Shown: positions 57,199 to 64,000 of the stretch, in pieces
How positions within the stretch are numbered: position 1 is the stretch's first letter
Layout of the letters: each line of letters starts with the position of its first letter
Assembly (NCBI RefSeq): GCF_022968135.1
Contig: NZ_JALJRA010000004.1
Location: forward strand, 13,538-77,537
Length of the DNA stretch: 64,000 nt
Reading direction: 5' to 3'
Source: Pseudorhizobium tarimense
GTDB taxonomy: Bacteria; Pseudomonadota; Alphaproteobacteria; Rhizobiales; Rhizobiaceae
Program-made: the position numbers and the translations under genes
The notes under the pieces: generated by a model
The model's database searches: none
Seen by the model: only the letters and a program-made list of their open reading frames with translations
Told to the model about the DNA's origin: nothing

Positions 57199-57576
57199 AT
57201 GTCATCTCCTGCATCATTGGCGTCCATTGCTGTGGCATTTAGCATTGCCCTTCCCTCACTTGTGCTCGCTGCAGAAACCCGGTGCGGCTGGATCGACAAT
57301 CCAACTCCGCGCAATTGGTGGCTGGAGGACAGTCAAAAAAGCTGGACGATCATGACGCAGGATCCTGATCGCCCCGAAGGCCCGGAGGGAATGGAGTTGA
57401 TCCCGGATTTAACTGAGGGTGAATTCATCGAGATCAACGGCCCCTCTTACGGCTACGCCTGTGTCTGCATGTCGGTGGAAACCGACGGCGACGAAAGGAT
57501 CACGAGCATCCTGTCCGTCGACCAGCTGAGGCTTGCCCAATGCCGCAGCGACAAGGCACTGCCTTCGCGGGACTGA
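57199..57576 (+). CDS. DUF4087 family secreted protein
   Basis: 125 residues. Signal peptide (SLASIAVAFSIALPSLVLAAE), then RCGWIDNPTPRNWWLEDSQ, the DUF4087 signature with conserved Cys and Trp. Two more Cys (YACVCMS) and a final RLAQCR could form disulfides in the periplasm. The start has GGAG 10 bases upstream. Function unknown. Divergent from the TetR gene. Confidence 0.8.
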   Translation: MSSPASLASIAVAFSIALPSLVLAAETRCGWIDNPTPRNWWLEDSQKSWTIMTQDPDRPEGPEGMELIPDLTEGEFIEINGPSYGYACVCMSVETDGDERITSILSVDQLRLAQCRSDKALPSRD

Positions 57577-57629
57577 GGACATGCTCCGCCCCGGCAGCGT
57601 GAGAGAGGGCAGAATGTTGACGAAGGCGG

Positions 57630-58110
57630 CGTTCGGCTCTCTTACACTATCCTGCGCAATGCCTGGTATGCAGACAATTACCTGATGTCGATGCCGCATA
57701 ATCTGCAGACCGGCACCTGGCACAGCGCGATGGGAGACGGTAAACTTTCCAACATCTGGCGGGACGACTGCGCATTGGCGGCCGCCACGGCACTGGCGAA
57801 CCCGCCAGCCGGCAATGCGATCCTGACGCTCACGGGACCCGAGAGTTTTTCAGCAAGAGACATTGCAGCGCTCGCATCGGCATCGACAGGCAAGCCGCTT
57901 CAGGTGGCAGATGTGACGAATGAGCAGTTGAAGCAGGGTCTTGCGGCAGCCGGCCTTCCGGATTTCGTCGTTACCATGCTGGCATCGGCCGAGGCAAATA
58001 TCCGGGCCGGTAACTTTGACCTAGTGACGAACGACTTCGAAACGCTGACCGGCCGTAAGCCCCGGTCTCTGAAGAGCTTCTTCGAAGAGAACAAGAGCGC
58101 TCTGGCCTGA
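57630..58110 (+). pseudogene. NmrA/QorB-type NAD(P)H-dependent oxidoreductase, 5'-truncated remnant
   Basis: The frame reads YTILRNAWYADNYL and LSNIWRDDCALAAATALAN, then LTGPESFSARDIAALASA and a C-terminal helical part to the stop at 58110. This is the second half of an atypical short-chain dehydrogenase such as QorB. The N-terminal Rossmann half with the GxxGxxG motif is missing, and no start codon precedes the first landmark. Translation from an internal ATG (57685) would give 141 residues without cofactor binding, so a remnant is the better call. Confidence 0.75.
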
Positions 58111-58147
58111 GCCTTCGGGCGGCTTCCCGGACCGGGAGCCTCCCGAC

Positions 58148-58612
58148 TTACTCGGCGTAGTCCACCGGCAGCGCCTCACCGCTCTTCAGCACCTCCATCG
58201 AGATGAAGGCGGAAACGTCGAAGAGCTCGATCCGCTTGACCAGCCGGCGATACACGACGTCGTAGTGCTCCACGCGCGGCAGCACGACCTTCAGGATGTA
58301 ATCATAGCTCCCCGTCAGGCGGTGTGCCTCGACGATCTCCCCGATATCGCTGATCGCCTTGCGGAAGCTCTCGATCCAGTCGTCGGAATGATGGGCTGTC
58401 TTTACCAGCGCAAAGACCGTCGTCGGCACCCCCAGCTTTTCCCGGTCCAGAAGCGCCGTCCGGGCACGGATATATCCGGCCTCCTCCAGCCGCTGAATGC
58501 GCCGCGAACAGGCCGACGGCGAGAGTGAAACCTGCTCCGCCACGTCGGCTATGGGGGTGGATGCATTCCTTTGCAGCAGCTCCAGAATTTTGCGATCGCG
58601 CGTGTCAAGCAT
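58148..58612 (-). CDS. Lrp/AsnC family transcriptional regulator
   Basis: 154 residues. N-terminal HTH (PIADVAEQVSLSPSACSRR) and a C-terminal RAM/Lrp-AsnC ligand domain with YDYILKVVLP. Feast/famine regulators respond to amino acids. It is divergent from the racemase gene 151 bp away, a likely target. Confidence 0.92.
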   Translation of the reverse strand: MLDTRDRKILELLQRNASTPIADVAEQVSLSPSACSRRIQRLEEAGYIRARTALLDREKLGVPTTVFALVKTAHHSDDWIESFRKAISDIGEIVEAHRLTGSYDYILKVVLPRVEHYDVVYRRLVKRIELFDVSAFISMEVLKSGEALPVDYAE

Positions 58613-58763
58613 TCCATTCCCTCGGAGTTCTGCTTCAGAAGTGCACGATTTCTCCTAAGCACGCAACCTAGGTGCGCCTGGACGTGATGGGATAGTCAAA
58701 TTTGCACGCTTCAACCGACGAAAGCGCCATAGGATCATCGTCATCACCAGAGGGAGAAACGGC

Positions 58764-59480
58764 ATGAAGAGCATTGGACTGGTCGGCGGGATGAGCTTCG
58801 AAAGCACGGCGGTCTACTACCGCCTGATCAACGAGATGGTTCGCGATCGCCTCGGCGGCCTCGCCTCGGCCGACGTGCTTCTCCATTCGGTGAACTTCGA
58901 GCACATCGTCGCGCTGCAGAAGGCCGGCCGCTGGGATCTCGCGGCGGAAGCGTTGGCGGGTAGCGCAAAGCGCCTCGAGGCAGCCGGTGCCGATTGCGTG
59001 CTGATCTGCACCAACACCATGCACTTGGTCGCGCCGCCGGTCGCGGCAGGCATCGGCATCCCGCTCCTCCACATCATCGACGAAACGGCAAAGGCGCTGA
59101 AGGCGCGGCAGCTGAACCGCCCTCTCCTGCTCGCCACCCGTTATACGATGGAGCACGGCTTCTATGCGGAGCGGATGAAGGCACTTGGCCTGGACGTCCT
59201 CGTTCCCGATGCCGAAGACCGTGAGGCGATGCACGACATCATCTTCGACGAGCTCTGCGCCGGAAAGGTGAAGGGGAGCTCCCGTGGGCGGGCTCTGGCG
59301 ATGATCGAGAAATCCAAAAGCGAAGGTGCCGACAGCGTCATTCTCGGCTGCACCGAGATCTGCCTGCTCCTCGATCCGGACCACCTGCCGCTTCCTGGCG
59401 TCGATTCCACCGCGGTCCATGCCCGCGCAGCTGTGGAATTCGCTACCAGCACCTTCAATCAAGAACAGGCGGCCGCTTGA
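58764..59480 (+). CDS. Aspartate/glutamate racemase family protein
   Basis: 238 residues. GLVGGMSFESTAVYY at the N-terminus and two catalytic cysteines, in LICTNTMHL and LGCTEICLLL, typical of aspartate racemase (YgeA-like). Substrate likely aspartate or another amino acid. GGGAG precedes the start. Divergent from an Lrp-type regulator; unrelated in sequence to murI at 17 kb. Confidence 0.9.
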   Translation: MKSIGLVGGMSFESTAVYYRLINEMVRDRLGGLASADVLLHSVNFEHIVALQKAGRWDLAAEALAGSAKRLEAAGADCVLICTNTMHLVAPPVAAGIGIPLLHIIDETAKALKARQLNRPLLLATRYTMEHGFYAERMKALGLDVLVPDAEDREAMHDIIFDELCAGKVKGSSRGRALAMIEKSKSEGADSVILGCTEICLLLDPDHLPLPGVDSTAVHARAAVEFATSTFNQEQAAA

Positions 59481-59485
59481 TTTGA

Positions 59486-59498
59486 TTGACTCGGTCAA
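59486..59498. promoter_or_regulatory. Inverted repeat, candidate operator of the MarR-GNAT gene
   Basis: TTGAC-TCG-GTCAA within an AT-rich TTTGAT...CAAATAAA context, 6-18 bp after the racemase stop and 41 bp before the regulator start. MarR proteins commonly repress themselves through such sites. Confidence 0.45.
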
Positions 59499-59510
59499 AT
59501 AAAGGGAGGA

Positions 59511-59535
59511 TGAAGCCTCTACTGAGGAGGCTTCA
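59511..59535 (+). promoter_or_regulatory. Hairpin sequestering the ribosome-binding site of the MarR-GNAT gene
   Basis: 9-bp perfect stem TGAAGCCTC/GAGGCTTCA with a 7-base loop. The ribosome-binding site GAGGAGG (59524-59530) lies half in the loop and half in the 3' arm, three bases before the stem ends, and the ATG follows at 59539. An upstream GGGAGGATG (59504-59512) is present but leads into another frame. Confidence 0.6.
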
Positions 59536-59538
59536 TCA

Positions 59539-60483
59539 ATGTCCGCACTTGACGCCATAGATACCATTCGCGCCTTCAACCGCTTCTACACCAACCGGAT
59601 CGGCGTTCTGGCGCGGGACTATCTCGACACCCCCTACACGCTGACCGATGGCCGCATCCTCTATGAGCTTGCTGCGCACCAGCGTATCTCGGCGACGGAA
59701 CTCAATCGCGATCTAGGTCTCGACCCTGCTTATCTCAGCCGCATCCTGAAGAAGTTCCGGCTGGCAGGCCTGGTGGACAGCGCACCCGACGAGACCGACC
59801 GCCGCAGTCAAATCCTGTCGATCACGGAGCGCGGGCTCGACGTCTACAAGACGCTCGCCGCCCGCTCCCGCGCCCGGATCGAGGAGGATCTGACGCAGCT
59901 AGACAAGAGCAGGCAAGCCGAGTTGATTGGCGCAATGCAGACGATCGAGACGCTCCTGGCCCCCGCCGCCGCAGTGCCGGCACCGATCGTGCTGCGGCCT
60001 TATCGCATCGGCGACATGGGGTGGTTGATCGAAACACAGGCGGTCGCCTATGCGCGAGAATACGGACTGAACGAGAAGTTCGAAGGATTGATCGCGGAGG
60101 TCGCCGGCAAGTTCATCGCCAGCTTCAACCCGAAGCGAGAGAGAAGCTGGATCGCCGAACAGGACGGCGGGCGCGTCGGCTCCGTGCTCTTGGCCGATGG
60201 TGGCGGCGACACTGCCAAGCTGCGCCTGCTCTACCTCGACCCGCAGGTGCGCGGCCAAGGGCTCGGGCGAAGGCTGGTCGAGGAATGCATCCGCTTCGCC
60301 ACAGCTGCCGGTTACAAGACGCTTTCGCTCTGGACCAACGACATGCTGACGGCGGCGATCCACATCTACGAAAAGGCCGGCTTCAGGCTTGTCTCCAAGG
60401 AGAGACACCGCATGTTCGGTCCGGAATGTGTCGGGCAGACCTGGGAATTGGAACTCACCAAAGCGAAGCTGGTCTCGGCTTAA
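59539..60483 (+). CDS. MarR-type regulator fused to GNAT acetyltransferase
   Basis: 314 residues with two modules. MarR winged helix (about 1-140): [19 protein letters not shown] and the wing [13 protein letters not shown] domain (about 150-305) with acetyl-CoA loop [14 protein letters not shown] and [16 protein letters not shown]. This fusion is known in rhizobia and other bacteria; ligand and acetyl acceptor are unknown. Its last base pairs overlap the pdxJ stop on the other strand. Confidence 0.9.
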   Translation: MSALDAIDTIRAFNRFYTNRIGVLARDYLDTPYTLTDGRILYELAAHQRISATELNRDLGLDPAYLSRILKKFRLAGLVDSAPDETDRRSQILSITERGLDVYKTLAARSRARIEEDLTQLDKSRQAELIGAMQTIETLLAPAAAVPAPIVLRPYRIGDMGWLIETQAVAYAREYGLNEKFEGLIAEVAGKFIASFNPKRERSWIAEQDGGRVGSVLLADGGGDTAKLRLLYLDPQVRGQGLGRRLVEECIRFATAAGYKTLSLWTNDMLTAAIHIYEKAGFRLVSKERHRMFGPECVGQTWELELTKAKLVSA

Positions 60484-61232
60484 ACCGTCTGGCCGCAGGC
60501 GCGGCGGAAACGACGGACGGTCTCCGCCATGCCGAACTCCAGTGCGTCCGCCGTCAGCCCGTGACCGATCGAGACTTCCGCAAGGTAAGGGATGCGCTGC
60601 ACCAGCATCGGCAGGTTGGCGACCGTCAGATCATGGCCTGCGTTGACGCCCAGACCTTCCGCGTGCGCGGCGTCCGCCGTCTGGCCGAGCTTCTCGACGA
60701 TCTCAGCCGCCCGCTCCGAGCTATCGTAGCAGCCGCCATAGGGGCCCGTGTAAAGTTCGATCCTGTCTGCGCCGGTCGCCTTCGCCAGCCGCACCACCTC
60801 CACGTCGCCATCGCCGTCGGCGAACAGGGAAACCCGCGTGCCCTTCGCCTTGAGCCGCGCCACGATCGGCTTCAGCATCTCTCCCTGAGCGCGGAAATCG
60901 AAGCCGTGATCGGAGGTCGCCTGGCTTGGATCGTCCGGCACCAGCGTAACCTGCTCCGGCTCCGTCCGCTCGCACAGCGCCAGGAAATCCTCGCTGGGAT
61001 ACCCTTCGATGTTGAATTCGGCCTGGGGAAACTCGTCGTCGATCAGCGCCCGGATCACAGGAAGATCGGAGAAGCGGATATGCCGCTGGTCCGGCCGCGG
61101 ATGTACCGTCAACCCGCTCGCACCCGACTGCAGCGCGATTCGCCCCAGATGCTCCAGACTTGGCCACGGCAGGTCACGCCGGTTGCGCAGCATGGCGACG
61201 GCATTGATGTTGACGGAAAGGGTGGTGGTCAT
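60480..61232 (-). CDS. pdxJ: Pyridoxine 5'-phosphate synthase
   Basis: 250 residues, TIM barrel. [12 protein letters not shown] at the N-terminus, [14 protein letters not shown] (catalytic His and Arg cluster), TLVPDDP in place of the more usual VPE, and GVNAGHDL are the family landmarks. It condenses 1-deoxyxylulose-5-phosphate with 3-amino-2-oxopropyl phosphate to give PNP. Stop codon overlaps that of the convergent MarR-GNAT gene. Confidence 0.95.
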   Translation of the reverse strand: MTTTLSVNINAVAMLRNRRDLPWPSLEHLGRIALQSGASGLTVHPRPDQRHIRFSDLPVIRALIDDEFPQAEFNIEGYPSEDFLALCERTEPEQVTLVPDDPSQATSDHGFDFRAQGEMLKPIVARLKAKGTRVSLFADGDGDVEVVRLAKATGADRIELYTGPYGGCYDSSERAAEIVEKLGQTADAAHAEGLGVNAGHDLTVANLPMLVQRIPYLAEVSIGHGLTADALEFGMAETVRRFRRACGQTV

Positions 61233-61348
61233 GGCAGGAATTCCATTTAGAACAATACCTTCTGCTTACGCCAACGAACCGTCGGAGACCAACGGCTTTC
61301 GCAGATCGGGCCACTCAAAGTTTTGATGCCCGCTCACTTGACGCCTGC

Positions 61349-62476
61349 TCACTTCACGATGGTGATCGTCTCCGCCGCACGGGTGATTGCGGTGTAAAGC
61401 CAGCGCTCGCGGGCGTCGCGGAACGCCCAGCTCTCGTCGAAGAGCACGACATTGTTCCACTGCGACCCTTGAGCCTTGTGCACCGTCAGCGCGTATCCAT
61501 AATCGAACTCGTCGTAGCGCTTGCGGGTCGACCATGGAATCTCCCCGTCGACATCCTCGAAGGCCGCCTTCAGGAGTTTGATCTTCGCAGCACCTCGATC
61601 CATGTCGTCGTCTTCCGGCCGGATCATCAGGTTGATGCCGGGCTTCACCGTTTCCCGCGACGAGCTCATCACCTGCCAGAGCGAGCCGTTGAGAAGCCCC
61701 TTCACCTGGTCGTTTCTCAGGCACACCAGCTTGTCGCCGGATTGCGGGTGACCTGTGCTGAAACCCTTCAGCTCTCGGAGCCGCTGATTGTAGCGCTTGC
61801 GTGTCTTGTTCGTGCCGACCAGCACCTGGTCCGCCTCCAGCACCAGCGACTGGTTGACCTCGTTGCGCGAGATCACCTGTGCGGTGCCGTAGTCGCCATA
61901 CATGATCTCGTTGCCCTCGCGGACGTTCATGGCGAGCTGGATGATCGGGTTGTCGCGTGCCTGCCGGTGAATCTCCGTCAACAGATAGTCCGGCTCCTGC
62001 TCGGTGAAGAAGCCGCCGCCGGAAACAGGCGGAAGCTGACCGGGATCGCCCAGCACCAGGATCGGCGTGCCGAAGCTCATCAGGTCGCGGCCAAGCTGCT
62101 CGTCGACCATGGAGCATTCATCGATGACGATCAGAGCCGCCTTGGCGACCGGGCTCTGCCGGTTGATGGTGAACATCGGCGACATCGACGTCTTGCCGGT
62201 CTCCTCGTCCTCCACCGTCTCCTCGCCCCGCGGCCGGTAGATCAGCGAATGGATCGTCTTGGCGTTGCGCGCGCCGCGTGAACGCAGCACCTGCGCAGCC
62301 TTGCCGGTAAAGGCGGCAAACATTACCTCACCATCGACATTCTCGGCGAAGTGCTTGGCAAGCGTCGTCTTGCCCGTGCCGGCATAGCCGAAGAGCCGGA
62401 AGACCGGCTGGCGCCCGTCCTTCAACCAGCGGGAAACGGCCTTCAGGGCCTCGTCCTGTTGCGGAGCGAATTGCAT
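61349..62476 (-). CDS. RecD2/Dda-like SF1 DNA helicase
   Basis: 375 residues. Walker A GYAGTGKTT (30-38), Walker B VIDECSMVDE, VLGDPGQLPPV (motif III) and the C-terminal UvrD_C_2 signature ALTVHKAQGSQW and LYTAITRA. It lacks the long N-terminal extension of RecD2, so it is a minimal 5'-3' helicase similar to phage Dda. Widespread in rhizobia as 'AAA family ATPase' or 'ATP-dependent RecD-like helicase'. Confidence 0.88.
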   Translation of the reverse strand: MQFAPQQDEALKAVSRWLKDGRQPVFRLFGYAGTGKTTLAKHFAENVDGEVMFAAFTGKAAQVLRSRGARNAKTIHSLIYRPRGEETVEDEETGKTSMSPMFTINRQSPVAKAALIVIDECSMVDEQLGRDLMSFGTPILVLGDPGQLPPVSGGGFFTEQEPDYLLTEIHRQARDNPIIQLAMNVREGNEIMYGDYGTAQVISRNEVNQSLVLEADQVLVGTNKTRKRYNQRLRELKGFSTGHPQSGDKLVCLRNDQVKGLLNGSLWQVMSSSRETVKPGINLMIRPEDDDMDRGAAKIKLLKAAFEDVDGEIPWSTRKRYDEFDYGYALTVHKAQGSQWNNVVLFDESWAFRDARERWLYTAITRAAETITIVK

Positions 62477-62532
62477 GGCTGCGACATGGCAGGATTCTGC
62501 GCCTCACCGCAACTGAAAAGAACGAAAGAGGA

Positions 62533-62931
62533 TCAAATCGGGCGGGACAACGGATCATTGGCAAGCGCGATTGGTGCGCCATGCGGCGTCGCCTCCGCCG
62601 CGCGCTGCCAGCTTTTCTGTAGACCAAAGATGGCGTCAGCGTCGGTCACGCCCTTTATCACCAGAAGCCCCGACAGCGCTTCCACCCAGCAGTCGAAATA
62701 ATCGCTGCCGTCTTCTGCTCGCCCGGGCTTGTGCACTTCGGCTGAAAGAGCCTCCGCCCACTCGCTCCAGGAAAAGACGCCCTTCTCGTGCAGGTGCACG
62801 GTCATGGCGAAAGCTTCCGCCGTCCAGGGTTCCGGAAACACCGGGTCGCCTTCCGCCGAACGCGGCAGCCCCGGTGACTGGGCGAGCTGAGACCTCACCT
62901 CACACGCGCTCAAGATAACTGTCCCACGCAT
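62533..62931 (-). CDS. Nitrile hydratase accessory protein
   Basis: Up to 132 residues. The core (GDPVFPEPWTAEAFAMTVHLH, GVFSWSEWAEALSAEV, DYFDCWVEALSGLL) matches the small activator that loads cobalt into nitrile hydratase and resembles the beta-subunit N-terminus. The start is uncertain: ATG 62931, TTG 62913 and GTG 62898 are all in frame, the first two overlapping nthB, which suggests translational coupling. Last gene of the nthA-nthB-activator operon. Confidence 0.85.
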   Translation of the reverse strand: MRGTVILSACEVRSQLAQSPGLPRSAEGDPVFPEPWTAEAFAMTVHLHEKGVFSWSEWAEALSAEVHKPGRAEDGSDYFDCWVEALSGLLVIKGVTDADAIFGLQKSWQRAAEATPHGAPIALANDPLSRPI

Positions 62932-63559
62932 CGATCGAGACGGTCAGCGATGGATCGGCGCCCTCGCCCCAGATCTCTCCCGCATCGAACACCACCGTGT
63001 AAACCCACTGCGGGTTTTCGCCTCGGCCATGGGCGTTGTCGTCGGCAAACACGAAGGAGCCCTGCACCGCCTCCACCACGCCGGACTTTCCCCGTGCGTA
63101 GCGCGGCAGCCGCGTATGGGTCTCTGGATTGAAGTTGCGCGTCCGCACCCGGTCGCCCGCAGCAAACCGCGGCGCGGTCGCCACCGGACGATCACACGGG
63201 CCGCCCCGCGCCAGGACGCCCGGCACCATCTCCGCCGTCAGCACCCGCTTCGGCCTCGGAGGCTCCTGCAGCTTGTGGCCTGCTTCGATTTCCTGCGCCG
63301 TCGCAAACCCATGCCGCTCCAGCAGCGTCTCCAGTGCGCGGATCCAGATCTCGTAATAGCTGGCCTTCAGGTAGTCGCCGGGCGGGACGTTCTCCCGCGC
63401 ATGCCGGCTCTCGTCGATCATCCAGGCGCCGAATGCCCCGCAGGAGAGCGTGATCCCTAGCGCACGCTTCTCCCAATTCGCATGGAAATAAGGCTCATCC
63501 GGCTCCGGCGCGACGGGGCCGAAGCCCATCTGCCCGCCGAGATCGTGTGGACCGTTCAT
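62900..63559 (-). CDS. nthB: Nitrile hydratase beta subunit
   Basis: 219 residues. Begins with the family signature [15 protein letters not shown], has a helical N-domain ([19 protein letters not shown]) and an SH3-like C-terminal barrel ([35 protein letters not shown]). It forms the alpha-beta dimer that hydrates nitriles to amides. Start overlaps the alpha-subunit stop by 4 bases. Confidence 0.95.
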   Translation of the reverse strand: MNGPHDLGGQMGFGPVAPEPDEPYFHANWEKRALGITLSCGAFGAWMIDESRHARENVPPGDYLKASYYEIWIRALETLLERHGFATAQEIEAGHKLQEPPRPKRVLTAEMVPGVLARGGPCDRPVATAPRFAAGDRVRTRNFNPETHTRLPRYARGKSGVVEAVQGSFVFADDNAHGRGENPQWVYTVVFDAGEIWGEGADPSLTVSIDAWDSYLERV

Positions 63560-64000
63560 CGCGCATTCTCAGGAGCGAGCGCTAGCCCGGTGCCGATCAT
63601 CGAGTCACGCGTCACCAGATCGGCAAGCTTCTCCTCGTCCAGGCCTTCGGTTCCCGACGGCCGCATCGGCACCACCAGATAGCGAAGCTCTGCCGTCGAA
63701 TCCCACACGCGGATCTTCGTATCCTCCGGCAGCGTGACGTCGAATTCCGCCAGCACGCTTCGCGGATCGATCACTGCCCGCGAACGATAGGCCGGGGCCT
63801 TGTACCAGACCGGCGGCAGGCCGAGGACAGCCCAGGGATAGCAGGAGCAGAGCGTGCAGACGACGAGGTTGTGCGTCTCCGGTGTGTTGAACACCGCCCG
63901 CATGTGCTCCCCCTGCCGACCGGTGAAGCCGAGGCTGGCGATGGCGGCCGTGGCGTCCTGCTTGAGCCAATCCGAAAAACCCGGATCGCTCCAGGCCTTT
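63556..64000 (-). CDS. nthA: Nitrile hydratase alpha subunit, 5' end beyond the window
   Basis: The C-terminal 147 residues are present; the N-terminus lies beyond 64000. The metal claw [11 protein letters not shown] is intact: the two outer and one inner cysteines plus Ser. Thr in CTLCSC (instead of Ser) marks cobalt-type enzymes. Further landmarks are [15 protein letters not shown] and the C-terminal MIGTGLAL. Together with nthB and the activator this is a complete type of operon, as far as visible. Confidence 0.93.
   Translation of the reverse strand, partial: KAWSDPGFSDWLKQDATAAIASLGFTGRQGEHMRAVFNTPETHNLVVCTLCSCYPWAVLGLPPVWYKAPAYRSRAVIDPRSVLAEFDVTLPEDTKIRVWDSTAELRYLVVPMRPSGTEGLDEEKLADLVTRDSMIGTGLALAPENAR

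Overview
The window looks like chromosomal DNA of a Rhizobiaceae-type alphaproteobacterium (Ensifer/Sinorhizobium/Rhizobium/Shinella neighbourhood). The evidence is an aapJQMP general amino-acid permease operon, class I PHA synthase plus a phasin, an EipB/DUF1849 protein, DUF3126 and DUF6894 proteins, CTTGAC-type promoter boxes, and a GC-rich, densely packed layout. Genus is inference only; no rRNA is present.

Layout. 1-12 kb: two identical tRNA-Glu genes, then recJ, hom and an AlaC-type aminotransferase on the minus strand. A small lipoprotein is divergent from phaC-sfsA-map, which is followed by a decayed radC and then sthA convergent with rpsD. 12-24 kb: terC, pepT, a HerA-like ATPase, two LysE-family exporters, murI-trmJ, eipB, a tight RidA/GDPD/GNAT/HIT run, and azlCD. 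24-38 kb: clpS-clpA, a phasin with a palindromic operator, cysE, an alpha/beta hydrolase, a zinc-finger protein, an FAD monooxygenase, metC, aapJQMP and a manganese catalase.

38.7-47.2 kb is the accessory part: a collapsed prophage or integrative element in a tRNA-Lys(CTT) gene. The intact tRNA sits at 47083-47158 with a broken tyrosine integrase beside it. A diverged 49-bp copy of the tRNA 3' portion lies at 38705-38753. Between them are a portal/endolysin chimera made by deletion, a terminase nuclease-domain remnant, a degenerate IS5-type transposase, and apparently intact passenger genes: DUF808, two DUF6894 proteins, two small CxxCxG proteins and DUF1236.

47.3-64 kb: a PhzF-like gene, then an ABC operon (substrate-binding protein, permease, ATPase, plus an EEP-family hydrolase). 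A PHO-box-like direct repeat precedes it, which favours organophosphate uptake over the usual 'iron' label. Next come a PLP aminotransferase, a VapBC pair, ilvC, a TetR regulator with a perfect operator palindrome, a truncated oxidoreductase remnant, an Lrp regulator divergent from a racemase, a MarR-GNAT fusion whose ribosome-binding site lies in a hairpin, pdxJ, a RecD-like helicase, and a cobalt-type nitrile hydratase cluster cut by the window end.

Most of the window is ordinary core metabolism. The items most worth a second look are the tRNA-Lys element and its passengers, the PHO-box transporter operon, the MarR-GNAT leader hairpin, and the rpsD leader.
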